Positions 12,704 to 23,960 of a DNA stretch of 64,000 bases are shown here, piece by piece (position 1 is the stretch's first letter; every line of letters begins with the position of its first letter). A program made the position numbers and the translations under genes. A model generated the notes under the pieces. That model was not told the origin of the DNA and made no database searches. It worked only from the letters and a program-made list of their open reading frames with translations. The stretch lies in contig CM057832.1 of the NCBI GenBank assembly GCA_030068075.1, positions 78,772,502 through 78,836,501 of the forward strand. The letters run 5' to 3'. The DNA comes from Paguma larvata (Eukaryota > Chordata > Mammalia > Carnivora > Viverridae).

Positions 12704-15650
12704 AGAAGGAGAAAGGCTTTTGGAATGGGTGGCGATTTTTACGAAGTTTGGCCACATGGTATTCAATGTAAGCCCTCCCCTTGTCTTCCTTTTGAACAAT
12801 TTCAGTAAAATACACATGACTCAAAATGCTTTGGGAAAAGGCTTGAGGGGTCACAAGGGGGCAACTGGGTGGCCATGAAGTGTTGATCATGGCCTCAAAG
12901 TGTGCAGGGTGTGAGCAGGGACTTCCCAAGAGAGCCCAGACATGTCTATGTGAAATAGATACATGCAGTTGCATTTGTAAGGGACAAATGTGACAATTTT
13001 AAGAGGAGGACAATTTGTCAAGAAAACCTTTATAAAGGAAATTAAAAGTTTCGTAATACCGGGTATTCAAATATCCAAAAGCGTCCCTAGCCCGCCTAGA
13101 TTAATGGGAAGCCTTCCAGTCCAAGCACAAAGGAAAGCACGTGTAAAGGCACTGGGGTAGGGGGCAGCCTGGTTTATTTGAGCTCCTCCGAACAAACATT
13201 GATGGGCAGGATAATGAAGGATAAAGTCAAAAGGAGCAAGTTCCGTCCTCTAAGCCAACAATCAGGGTTTGTGGAAATAAGGGCAGAATTATTTACCCAG
13301 CATTTACTGACTCTCAAATATTTGCCCGCTTTTACATTATTACAAAAGTAACTTGTTCTGATTTGGCAAAAACCTGGGAAATTCATGATTTCTTATTTTA
13401 TGGCCTATTGATAAGACACCCGATGGGTTCAGGGGTGAACTTATCCAAGGATATCCTGCTTTATTTGTATTCATCACTCATGTACACCATGCCAGTATTT
13501 ACCTTGCTGCTAAGCATCACCTCTCCTTGTGCACTGGAGAGAACGTGCCAAGGTCCTCAGGTCCTGTGTCCCAGGAGGTGAAGGATTGCCTGAGACAGCA
13601 GCGCACAGCAGCAGAAAGCTGGTGACTGTTACAACACACTTCTTGACTTACAGTCACCCGTCAGGTAGGGAAATCTATCCCCGCCGATCAGAACAGAAAG
13701 TACCCTGAGCGCGGGGTATGAGTGTCCGGGCGTGCCCAGGTGTATTTTCACTATCCACCTGGGATATCTCTAAATCAGCATCCGTTTCAATAATCTCATA
13801 CATTCCTAGAGCACCTTTCTCCACAAATGCTTCCAAAGCAGTTTGTAAATTTTATATAGCCGGTGAATCGTCGTTGCTGGAATAGAAGGGAAACAGAAGC
13901 TTATCAGCTTCCTAATGAGGACTTGGGACTAAGTGTACTTCGGATGAGAAGGACAGGGATCCGAGAATGTGGTATTTAATTCACAATGTGTATGGGTTTA
14001 AATGGCATTATAGTTCATTAAAATAGTATTCAGATTTCCTCCTAATAATCCATTCCAATTTTACCCAGGCTTCGAGGCTCCCCTCTGGATTCCACTCTAC
14101 AGTTGATGCTAAATTTCGGTCCCCCGGAGCAAAGTAATGTCACCTCGCCCTGGATACTGTGCTTCCCTAAATACCCTGAAGAAAAGAAGTGGGCAGGAAG
14201 CCTTGTATCATCACCCCTGGGGATTATACAGTAAGCATCTCTGGCCCATGCACATGCTGAGATGTATCTGGAAGGGCAGGGAGCACCTGTGAGAAAATCA
14301 AAGGAACTTCAAATCATTCGTTCAGTAGAAATGTATTGAGCAATTACTATGTTCTAGAACTGTATGGGGGATAGGGGTAAGGGCCCTAGGAGATAGGGCC
14401 CCTGACCTCCCGGAGCCAGCAGAGGAGATGGTTATTGGTGAAATGATCAAACAGATCACTGTAAACTGAGCATGGAGATTTGTACTATAAAGGATGATTC
14501 TAAGAACATTAGCAGAGGACTTCCCGTGGCTGGAAAGTCCGGGAAGGCTGTCTGAGATCGTGAAGTTCAGGTTCTCATCTGAAGGATGAGTAGGAGCTAA
14601 CGAGGGCGTGGGTGGGGGGAGTTGTGGGGCGGGGAGAGACTGCATTTCCTTATTTGTAAAACGACTGTAGTAACAGTTCGTTGTCTAAGTTTGAGGTCCC
14701 CAGAAACAGACTCATGTGAACATGATGTACTAGGAAGCGGCCCCAGGGAACACAGCTTCAGAAGCTGAGGAGTGTGGGACCGCAGAGGGAAGGAGGCCAA
14801 GCAACACGGAGTCACGCAAAATGCCATGGACTGGAGACAAACTAGGTGACGTGGGTATCTGGGGCGCTTGTCTCCTGCCCTGCTGGATCACCTGGAAGTC
14901 CCAGGCGCTTCTGCTCTCCAGGCTGGGACGCAAAGTGGTTTGCGTAGCTTGAGGACTATGGCCCAGTGTGGAACCACCACCATGCTGGCTGCTGGGGACG
15001 CACAGCACGCAGTGTTAAGTGCAGGAATATGGAAAAGGGAGGTGATGGATGTGGGGAGAGACTAAAGGTGTTTGCTTAGTAGGATACAGTGGGTATAAGG
15101 AACGGAGCGCAGTGCTAGGTGCATACTGAGAGCTCCATAAATATTAGCTCTCATTGTAATTCTTATTTATTGGCGACGCAACCGACCTAGCCTAGTAGAG
15201 ATTCCTCTTCACCCTGTAATCTCTGCCCAACTCGAGTCCTGCAGGAACCCACCCTGCCACCCGCCACTCCCTGCCGGGTCTCCTGAGGCAAGCACACAAA
15301 AAAATACAGCAATATATATTTATATTTCCCAGGATTGTCACATTTTGCTGAGCTCATAACGGAACCGAACAAATAGCCCTGCCATCCTCTCTAATACGTC
15401 CTGTCATTCACCGAGGGCTTCACTCCCCAGTCTCCTGGGCGCCTGCAGCTCAGAAATTCATGTGTCTGGCTGCTTCTCAAATGCGATCTGGACTAACCTG
15501 ATGTGATTCTCAGGCCTTCCCTTCCTGGGCAAGTTGATAGAATTTTTAGACCAGAGGGACTTCCTCGGCCTGCTCTTCTTACTGAGTGGGACGCTGAGCG
15601 ATTGTTTGCTGCTTCAAAAGTCAGCATTTTAAATAAAAAAGGAAGGAACT
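12704..15650. other. Intergenic, unique sequence with old repeat scraps
   Basis: L2 reverse at about 14310-14560 (GTAGAAATGTATTGAGCAAT) and a MIR 3' end + at about 15090-15175 (CTCCATAAATATTAGC). The remainder is not recognised. No supported exon. Confidence 0.4.
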
Positions 15651-15654
15651 AAGG

Positions 15655-15985
15655 GTATATAAACAACAATAATGAACCTCAAAAACATTATCCTGGGTGA
15701 AATAGCCAGACACAGAAGAATACCATAGTGCAATTCCCTTTATTGGAAATTCTGAGACAGGCAAAGTGAATCTCTGGTGGCAGAAAGTGGGTCACTCGCT
15801 GCCTGGGGCTGGGGCTGGGGTAACTACGAAAAGCCCTAAGGAAGCTTTGGGGGTTGCAACTGTTCATGTCTTCGCTGCGGAGGTAGTGGCATCTGTGTAC
15901 CCAGTTGTGGGAACTCGTAGAATGGTATGCTGAAAGCGAGTGCATTTTATTGCGTATAAATCATCCCTTAAGAAACACACTTTAA
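15655..15985 (+). mobile_element. L1M 3'-end fragment
   Basis: Contains the L1M 3' UTR sequence order (CTCAAAAACATTATCCTGGG, AGCCAGACACAGAAGAATAC, then the GGCTGGGG segment). Confidence 0.6.
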
Positions 15986-17237
15986 AATTAAGTAAATAGG
16001 CATTTTATTGCCTGACCAAGAGATCAAAACTAGATCCAAGACTAAGCACAGGGCACTCCGGCCTTCTGGCCAGACACACAGAACCCTTTCTTTGTATTGT
16101 TCCCCATCTCACGCGCCCTATTTTTTTTTTTTTCTTTTGGCAAGAAGTTGGTCTTTATCATTTGCACGAATGGAGGGGAACAATGAACGGCCTGGAACAT
16201 CTAAAGAGAGAAAACGTGCAAGTCGTTGACATCTGTGGGGCTCTGAGGCACGGTTTGGTGGCCTCTCTGGTATTTGAAGAGAGATGCGCCTTGTCTGACC
16301 TCCCTAAAATTCACTTCAAATGAAATCATGACGTTCCCTACAAAGACCTGAATTGTTGGGAGCCTGGGAGCCCTTCACTCCCCGCCCCCCCTCGCCCCCT
16401 TCCCCTCCCCCCCCACTGCCCTCCCCGCCTGACCCCACCTCTCTCTTCTTATTCCAAGCAGGAAATGCAGGTTTCCCCCTGTGCCAGACCTTCCCTCCCA
16501 AGGGGCTGTCTTGGTCGCATCTCTGCCTCTGAGATTTGGTGCCTCTGTGTTAACAGGCTGCGTAAACAGAGGGATTTGAGATGCTCGAGCGACTGAAAAA
16601 TAGGCTTTGAAAAGTGTTCTTGCTAATCAAGCGGAGTCATCTACTTGGAGATCAATCAGGTTCTAGGAATATTAGTGTCTTGTATTCGGGGCGCAGTGTA
16701 GCTGCATGTGGCTGTAGGAAGCCTCTGCGGACACGCCCGCACCCCCGAGCCCTGCCAGTCCGGAGCCTGGGCTCGCTGGCTCTGCTCTCCGCACCCCACC
16801 TCTTCTCCCCACGCCCTGGACTTTAGCCTTCGTGGCACTCACCACGTGGAGGGCAAATGCCTGTTTACCAATCTGCGTCCCGGACCTGACTGAAAGCTCT
16901 TTGGAAGTGGTGTCTGCCGAGGTCACCGCTGGACACCCGGCCACTTGAACAGTGCCAGGCTCATAGTAGGCACTTAATAAAAAGCTGTTGAGTTGTTAGG
17001 ATTCCGAATACACCACAACAGAGTTTATTTAAGGTTTTTGCAAAGCAACTGCACAAACAGGAAAACTCTGGCACTTCCAAAGGGGACTCCGCCCAAACGG
17101 AGCTCCAGCAGGAAATACCAAAAAGTCAGTATCTAGCACAGAAATCACTGCGTGTGTTTCAGGGCAAACTCTGGTGAGCTGACGTCTGAGAGGCAGTGGA
17201 ATAGTCTCAAAAATCCAAGGGTTTAGGAACTCTCCAG
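15986..17237. other. Intergenic, with L2 3'-end at about 16880-16998
   Basis: AGTGCCAGGCTCATAGTAGG and the following ACTTAATAAA form an L2 3' terminus on the + strand. A C-rich stretch lies at about 16379-16435 and a T-run at 16119-16131. No gene was recognised. Confidence 0.4.
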
Positions 17238-17250
17238 AAGAATTGTCCTC

Positions 17251-17526
17251 TAGGGCACCCGAGTGGCTCCACCGGTTAGGCGTGGCTTGGTGGTTAAGCG
17301 TCTGACTCTTGATTTCGGCTCAGGGCATGATCTCGAGGCTCCTGTGATCGAGCCCCACGTTGTGCTCCGCGCCGACTGTGCAGAGCCTGCTTTGGATTTT
17401 TCTCTCTCCCTCTCTCCCTGTCCCTCCTCCACTCACGCACCTGTGTGTACACTCTCTTTCTCTCTCTCCCTCTCACTCTGTCTCTCTCAAAATAAATAAA
17501 TTACCTAAAAAAATAAATAAGTAAAA
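17251..17526 (+). mobile_element. CAN-SINE with duplicated head segment
   Basis: Perfect target-site duplication AAGAATTGTCCTC (17238-17250 / 17527-17539). The head holds a second copy of the GGNTTGGTGGTTAAGCG-type segment right after GGCTCCACCGGTTAGGCG, making it about 20 bp longer than usual in the tRNA-like part. Confidence 0.95.
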
Positions 17527-17539
17527 AAGAATTGTCCTC

Positions 17540-18075
17540 CAAAGCAGGCGACAGCCTGCAGGTAGGGGTGGAGGGAAGGGAGGGGAAGTGCTTGAGTGAG
17601 TAGAAACTGAAAAACCAGAAAACACAAGGGAACAAAGTAAATACTTAAGAAACCCAGATTAAGCATCTCGGGTCAGAGTTGTAGTGAACACAAAAGCCTC
17701 TCTAAATATGTCCCTACCTAATCACAATCCAAGCACAGGGTTTTCCAAATAATATGTACCCTCGATAAATATTTTTCATGCCTTCTGCAGGAGAGGCCAG
17801 GTGAGAGAACCAAATATGAATCAGAGGGCAGCTCTCCCGATGGAATTCATCTGGTAAATACTTGATGACCTAAATGGAAAGGCTCAGCTATCATTTTCTA
17901 GTTTATCACGTTCCGTAGCATTTGGCCTGCCCCCACTCTCAGGCAGCAGTTTCTCTGGAGCCTGCGGGTGAATTCTCTTGCCAAAGCTGGCAAGCCATGG
18001 AGAAGGGCCCGTGGCTGGTCCACCACCATGTCCCTCACGTCATCCAGTGGGAGTCCCAAGCACAGTTAGACCTAT
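17540..18075. other. Short unique intergenic interval
   Basis: No repeat or coding signal recognised. Confidence 0.35.
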
Positions 18076-18089
18076 AAATACCTTTCTTT

Positions 18090-18306
18090 GGGGGCACCTG
18101 GGTGGCTCAGTCAGTTAAGCATCTGACTTCAGCTCGGATCATGATCTCGCGGTTTGTGAGTTCAAGCCCCACATCGGGCTCTGTGCTGACAGCCTGGAAC
18201 CTGGAGCCTGCTTCAGATTCTGGGTCTCCCTCTCTCTCTCTAACCCTCCCTGCTTGTGCTCTCTCTCTCTCTCAATAATAAATAATAAACATTTAAAAAT
18301 TTTAAA
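18090..18306 (+). mobile_element. CAN-SINE
   Basis: Target-site duplication AAATACCTTTCTTT (18076-18089) / AAATACGTTTCTTT (18307-18320). Standard head and tail. Confidence 0.96.
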
Positions 18307-18320
18307 AAATACGTTTCTTT

Positions 18321-18766
18321 TCAAGGGTGTAAAAACTGACGACAGTCATTGATATCATTCTTGTCATATTTGGCGAGGTAGGCAGTGTGTTCAGTTGAAA
18401 TGTCTGGATCCCTATCCTTTGACAACTGCATAATATACAACTCTCCAGGGGATGAGGCCTATCCTATTTCCTGTTTCTTCAAACCTTACCACCTTCTCCC
18501 TCCCGTCCTATCTCCCTCTGGCTACCTACAAACCATTGACTGTTTGTTCACAGCATACATCTCTGGAAGGAGCGGAGCGAGTCAGTACAGCCCAGCCTCT
18601 AGTCTACTGGCTGTAGTGAAACTCAGGCAGTGAGGCAGGACAGCACTCTTCCAGGTCATGCAGCCAGTGACGTGGTCAGAAAAAGGACCAGGGCCTTAAC
18701 TTCTTGCCTTCTGTGTACTCTTTCCAAGGAATTTAAATCCCCCGTTAGAAGAAAGGGGTGATTCAA
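18321..18766. other. Unique interval with probable MIR (about 18600-18725)
   Basis: CCAGGTCATGCAGCCAGTGA and neighbours resemble the reverse of MIR. The rest is not recognised. Confidence 0.35.
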
Positions 18767-18779
18767 AGAGCCAAACTTG

Positions 18780-19006
18780 GGGCTCCTGGGTGGCTCAGTC
18801 ATTTCAGTGTCCAACTCTTGGTTTTGGCTCAGGTCATGGTCTCACAATTTAGTTCATGAGATTGAGCCCCGCCTGGGGCTCAGGGATTATAGCACGGAGC
18901 CTCCTGCCCACTTGGGATTCTCTCTTTCCCTCTTTCTCTGCCTTCCCCCACACCCGCATGAGCACACCCTCTGTCTCTCTTTCAAAATAAATAAACCACA
19001 AAAAAA
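18780..19006 (+). mobile_element. CAN-SINE
   Basis: Head GGGCTCCTGGGTGGCTCAGT and A-rich tail. Flanked by AGAGCCAAACTTG / AGAGCTAACTTTG. Confidence 0.95.
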
Positions 19007-19112
19007 AAGAGCTAACTTTGAGTGAGGACAGCAAAAATAGGGAAACAGTCCCTTCCTTGTCTCTATTGACTTTGAATTTAAAGTCTATTGGGGAAAATTT
19101 GTTCTATTATAT

Positions 19113-19385
19113 GTAGCAAATATATGTGTATATACATGCTTCTATGTGCATATATGTATCCATCTGTAGCATTAAGCCTTAAGACGTGTGTGTGTGTATG
19201 TGTGTAGTATCATTGTATATTAATATATATTATATATAGAATTATCGTATTTATTTATTTGGCATATATATGTATATGTGTATATTTTATATATAATATC
19301 TATATTTTATATATGTATATATTTTATATATGTATATATATTTTATATACATATGTATATATTATATATATATGGATATATGTAT
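19113..19385. repeat. (TA)n-rich tract with TATATG/TATTTTATA units
   Basis: Long AT-only blocks with repeated TATATATTTTATATA. A GT-rich stretch (about 19185-19205) sits within. Confidence 0.9.
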
Positions 19386-19991
19386 TCAGACACGGTCTGG
19401 GCAGCTATTGGGGTTGGCTCCTGAAAAGTTTTATTTGCATGAGGAACCAAGGTGTTTCCTGAGAAAGATTTCATCTAATGAAACTTGCATCTCAAAGTGT
19501 CTGCTAAGTTGAAGAGTCAGTTTGCATTGGAGAAGGCCGAGCCTGGGTACCGCCTGAAGGGTTACTATTTGGAGTACTTCTGCCCTCTCTTCCTGCTCTC
19601 CAATCCTAAAATTCCTCCCCTCCCCCAAGATGTCATCAGATGGAAGATGCTGGAAAAAAAGGGTCTGAGCTGCTGCAGCAAAAGAGCAGAGGGTTCGACC
19701 TCCTGCGGGAAGGGAGCCGCACAGCAGAGGCCACGGCGGTCTGGGATGCAGGTGCACAAAGACAGAAAATTATTTGTTCTGTGAAAACTGGTCAAGGACT
19801 GAACCAAAGACACTATCTGCCTGTCCCTGGGCCTTTCAGCCAAATCAGCCCCACGCCACCCCCCACACACACACCCAAATACTAGACCTCAGCTGTTGAT
19901 ATTTGAGGGAGTCCCTTCCTCACCCAAGTTTGGAACCAACTGAGAGAAAGTCACAAGAGTCGGGCAGAAGGAGATGAAGGTACGAACCTTA
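19386..19991. other. Unique intergenic interval
   Basis: No repeat family or exon recognised. Open frames here lack any known domain. Confidence 0.35.
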
Positions 19992-20362
19992 TTACTTCTA
20001 TAAATTGAATGTGTATCTCCAAAATTCACACAGTGAAACTCTAATCCCACTGATAGTATTTGGAGATGAGGCCTTTGGGAGGTAACTAGGGCATGAAGGT
20101 GGAACTCTCAGGACGGATTGGTTGGTGACTTTATAAGAGGAGACACAAGAGAGCTCTCTGCCCTCCATTATGCGAGGACACGGGGAGCAGATGGCAAGCT
20201 ACAAACCAAGAAGGGGCCCTCATCAGAACCCAACCCTGCTGGACCATGCTGGACGCTGATCGCGGGCTTTCCCAGCCTCCAGACCTGTAGGAAACAAATG
20301 TTTGTGTTTAACCCATCCGGCTTATGATATTTTTGTTATAGAAGCCTGCACTGACTAAGACA
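19992..20362 (+). mobile_element. MLT1-type MaLR solo LTR
   Basis: The segment matches MLT1 in + orientation: GTATCTCCAAAATTCACA near the start, AGGCCTTTGGGAGGTAACTA in the middle, and TTTTGTTATAGAAGCC ... CTAAGACA at the end (20362). No coding interior is linked. It is ancient and about 20% or more diverged by eye. Confidence 0.75.
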
Positions 20363-20682
20363 GTACTGAAAAGACTAGATGGGAAGACGTGGCTTAGGGG
20401 TGCAGCAATAACGAGATTTCTAATGCCGAATTCGAGAATTAGCCCAACTTACCCACCCAGCGATGGGCGGCACGGAATGATGACAAGGCCCTCAACAGAG
20501 GCAAAGTCTGTCCTGTATAGAGGATGCCTTAGCAGAGCCGAACAGGAGCTCCCTGCCGGCAGGCCAGTCCAGAAAGAGGGAAAAACCGAACCAGGATTCA
20601 GTCCCCTCTTTCAGATTCCTCATTCTATTATGCGACCACTCCTCTCCCAGAAGCACGCTGCTTCGTAAATAAGGGTCACATG

Positions 20683-20720
20683 AATGAATGAATGAATGAA
20701 TGAATGAATGAATGAATGAT
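20683..20720. repeat. (TGAA)n microsatellite
   Basis: About nine uninterrupted ATGA units. Confidence 0.95.
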
Positions 20721-21411
20721 TGAATTGACTTTTCTTCTGAGTCAGAGTCAGAATGGTCAAACGTGGGTTAAAAATTGTAAAACATGTTCTGAAATTCAAA
20801 TTCATTAAACTATCAAAAAATAATATTTATTAAAATATCCAGCCACAGGGAAAATGTAAAGAAAATCATGGGACATCCCCTTAACTGGAAAATTATGAAC
20901 CCTAAAATGCACCTGGATGAAGAATTTGTGAAAAGACAGAAACCGTGCTACAAGGTGAGACGCAAAGTACCCACACGTACAGAAATTAGCAAAAATCTTC
21001 AGATGTTTTTCTTTTTGTCTCCTATCTCTCTTCTATAGATTCCACATAGTCTATAAGGAAACGTGACACTTCTATAGTGCAGAAGTTAACTTGTCTTAAA
21101 AATTAGGTCATAAATCGAACCAGAAATTCTGGAAATCAAAGCAAAAGACAGGGCCGGTTTGCCAACTTCAATATTTGCTTTGAAATAATGACTAGATAGG
21201 AAAAAAAAAGAAATACATGGGTATAATAAATCTCATTAACCCATCTCAAATAAAATTCTGTTTCGAAAGTTGGTTTATATATTTATTCAGTTCACTTTAA
21301 AATGATTCATTATATCATTTAAAAACCGAGACATGTATTTTAGAATTCACAAAGTGGCTCCCAGGCCTGATCTTTTCGACAATGAGGAAAAGTAAATCTT
21401 AGAAAGATTGC
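20721..21411. other. AT-rich unique interval
   Basis: No recognised repeat or gene. Confidence 0.35.
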
Positions 21412-22031
21412 TGTGGTAGCCAGCGTCCAAGGTGACCCTCAGCGATCCCCACCTCTTGGTATTCACATCCTGTGTAATTCCCGCCCCTTGAGTGTAGGCT
21501 AGATTCGGGGTGACCAGTCATTGTGGTTTGCCCAGGACTGAGGGGATTCCCAAGATGTAGGACTTGCAGTGTTAACATAGGAAAGTCCCGGGCAAATGAG
21601 GATGAATCGGTCCCCCTCGATGGATTTAGTGACTCACTTAAAAAAAAAAAGAATACAGCAGAAGAGAGGAGTGATTAGTTTCAAGATCATGATATAGAAA
21701 GACTATGGCTTCCGTGTGATGCTTTCTCTCATGTTCTCTTGGTTCACTTGCTCTAGGAGAAGCCGGTTGCCATGTCATGGGGCAGCCTTGCAGAGAGGCC
21801 CACAGGTATGAATCTGGAAACGTATTTGAAGTCTGCCAACAGCCATGTGAATGCAACCGGAAGCAGGTCCTTCCTTCGCCATTCAGATGACTATAGCCCC
21901 AGACGATGCCTGACTGTAGCCTCGACAGAGAGAGAGACTCTGAGCCAGAACAACCTTGCAAAGAAACTGTAAGATAATAAATGTTAATGGTTTGGGGGGG
22001 CGGGGATTTGTTACACAGCACGGATAATGAA
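21412..22031 (+). mobile_element. ERVL/MaLR-like LTR remnant, family uncertain
   Basis: It resembles a mammalian LTR family with segments such as CCTCAGCGATCCCCACCTC, AGAGAGGCCCACAGGTATG and AAACTGTAAGATAATAAATG, and ends near TTGTTACACAGCACGGATAA. An internal A-run interrupts it at about 21641. No coding region is seen. Confidence 0.5.
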
Positions 22032-22116
22032 TCCAGTTGTGATAACATCAGAAATCCAGTCTAAGGTGTAAGCTATTTTTGAATCTAGGATATAGTTTTT
22101 TTAAAATGAGCTTTAT

Positions 22117-22349
22117 GGGGCACCTGGGTGGCTCAGTCGGTTAAGCAGCCGACTTCGGCTCAGGTCAGGATCTCACGGTCTGTGATTTCGAGCCCCGCGT
22201 CGGGCTCTGTGCTGATGGCTCAGAGCCTGGAGCCTGCTTCTGAATCTGTGTCTCCCTCTCTCTCTGCCCTTCCCCTGCTCACACTCTGTCTCTATGTCTC
22301 TCAAAAATAAATAAACATTAAAAAAATTTTAAAAAATAAATAAATAAAT
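22117..22349 (+). mobile_element. CAN-SINE
   Basis: Perfect 14-bp target-site duplication AAAATGAGCTTTAT (22103-22116 / 22350-22363), which indicates a fairly recent insertion. Full head, TC body and long A/T tail. Confidence 0.97.
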
Positions 22350-22505
22350 AAAATGAGCTTTATCACCCAAAGCATAACTACTCTCCCTACATTTATATGA
22401 GTGTCCAAAAGCATAGCATTGTCTTGTCCCAAATCACCCCACCCCATTATGACCATTCAGACCAGGTCCTGACTTTGCGTAAGCAAAAAAAAAACAGCAC
22501 TTCCG

Positions 22506-22709
22506 GGGTGCCTAGGTGGCTCAGTCGGTTAAGCAGACAACTTTGACTCAGGTCACAATCTCACGGTATGGGTCATGGGTTTGAGCCCAACATCCTGCTC
22601 TCTGCTGTTAGCACGGAGACCTTCTGTCCCCCGCACCCCCGGCCCCACTCTGCCCTTCTTCTACTCACCCACACACTCTCTCTCTCAAAAATAAATAAAC
22701 ATTAAAAAG
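22506..22709 (+). mobile_element. CAN-SINE
   Basis: Head GGGTGCCTAGGTGGCTCAGT and tail AAAATAAATAAACATTAAAA. More diverged in the body than its neighbour at 22117. Confidence 0.93.
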
Positions 22710-23361
22710 AAAATTCCACCACGTCCAAGTGGGAAGTAGTCCGTTTCTTTTCAGCCTCTCCCCAAACCCAGTGGGAGATGGAACTGATGATTGCTGTGAC
22801 TACTGTATCAACTGATCACAGTTTTACAGAATCGTATAATCAAAGATTCATAATTTAGGAAAGGCCCATTGAGATTTCTTTGATTATAAATTTCACAAAG
22901 GTAAAAATTCCATGCCCAGTTGGAGAGGGGATCCTTAATACCTCTTCCTTCCCCTCCCAAGAAAAGCTAACAGAGACAAGAACCATCGAGATCTTTCATT
23001 TTTAACTTTGCATCATGGAAATATTCATCATAGAGAAGTAGAGAAAATAATATAACAAACCCATAACTCTTGTCAGCATCTCTTACCTTCAACAATTACC
23101 GGGTTTTTTTTTTTTTCATCTCCTGCCTCCCCTCCCTTGCCATACACTTAACCCACACCCTGACCCTTTGGGTTATTTGGAAATAAATTTCAGACATTAT
23201 ATCATTTCATCTGTAAATACTTCAGTACATATCTCTAAAAGATAAGAAGATGAGAACTTTAAAAAAAAAAACCATAATCACAATGCCATTAAAAAAAATT
23301 AAATTCTTAATGTCATCAAATATCCAGTCAGTGTCTTATTCCCCATGCGTCATCTCAGGTT

Positions 23362-23571
23362 TTTTAAATGTTTATTTATTTTTAAGAGAGAAAGACAGAC
23401 AGTGTGCTTGCATGCGTGGGGGAAGGGCAGAGAAGGGGAGACAGAAGAAGATTTGAAGCCAGCTCTGGGCTAAGAGCAGAAAGCCCGATGCGGGGCTCAA
23501 ACTCAGGAGCCATGAGATCATGAACCTGACCCTAAGACCAACATATAACCAACGGAGCCACCCAGGCGCCC
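23362..23571 (-). mobile_element. CAN-SINE
   Basis: T-rich tail on the left, and head reverse complement (GAGCCACCCAGGCGCC) on the right. Flanking CTCAGGTTTT / CACAGGTTTT. Confidence 0.95.
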
Positions 23572-23705
23572 ACAGGTTTTATTTGTTTGTTTGTTTGTTT
23601 TATAGTTACCAAGCGTTCAAGTCAGTATCCAAACAAGGTCTACACATAGCTTTTGACTGATCCGACTCTTAAATCTGTTTTAATTTACAGCTTCTCCCTC
23701 CATCT

Positions 23706-23749
23706 GCCCCTGCCTCCCACCTCCCACCTCCCACCTCCCACCTCCCATG
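23706..23749. repeat. (CCTCCCA)n minisatellite
   Basis: About five tandem copies of a 7-bp unit. Confidence 0.9.
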
Positions 23750-23960
23750 CCTTACTCTAGCAGTACACTGTGAGCCCACCTTTCCAAGTAGAACTGCTAC
23801 TTCCTGACTTCCGGTAGGGGCTCATTGCTCTCGGTAAACACAGAGCAGCATGCTGGAGCCCCTCATTAGGATATAACTCTCCCAGGCAGGCTTGAACTTG
23901 GGTCCACGTTAAACTCTCAGAATGTAGCAAAGAAAGGCACTCCGATTGCACACTGTACTG

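Larger units (their letters stand above)
22985..23960 (+). mobile_element. Old L1M-like non-coding fragment, interrupted by a CAN-SINE
   Basis: Segments such as GAGAAGTAGAGAAAATAATA, CTGTAAATACTTCAGTACAT and ATCCAAACAAGGTCTACACA follow an order I associate with an L1M 3' region. The orientation and subfamily are uncertain. Resumes at 23572 after the inserted SINE. Confidence 0.4.
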
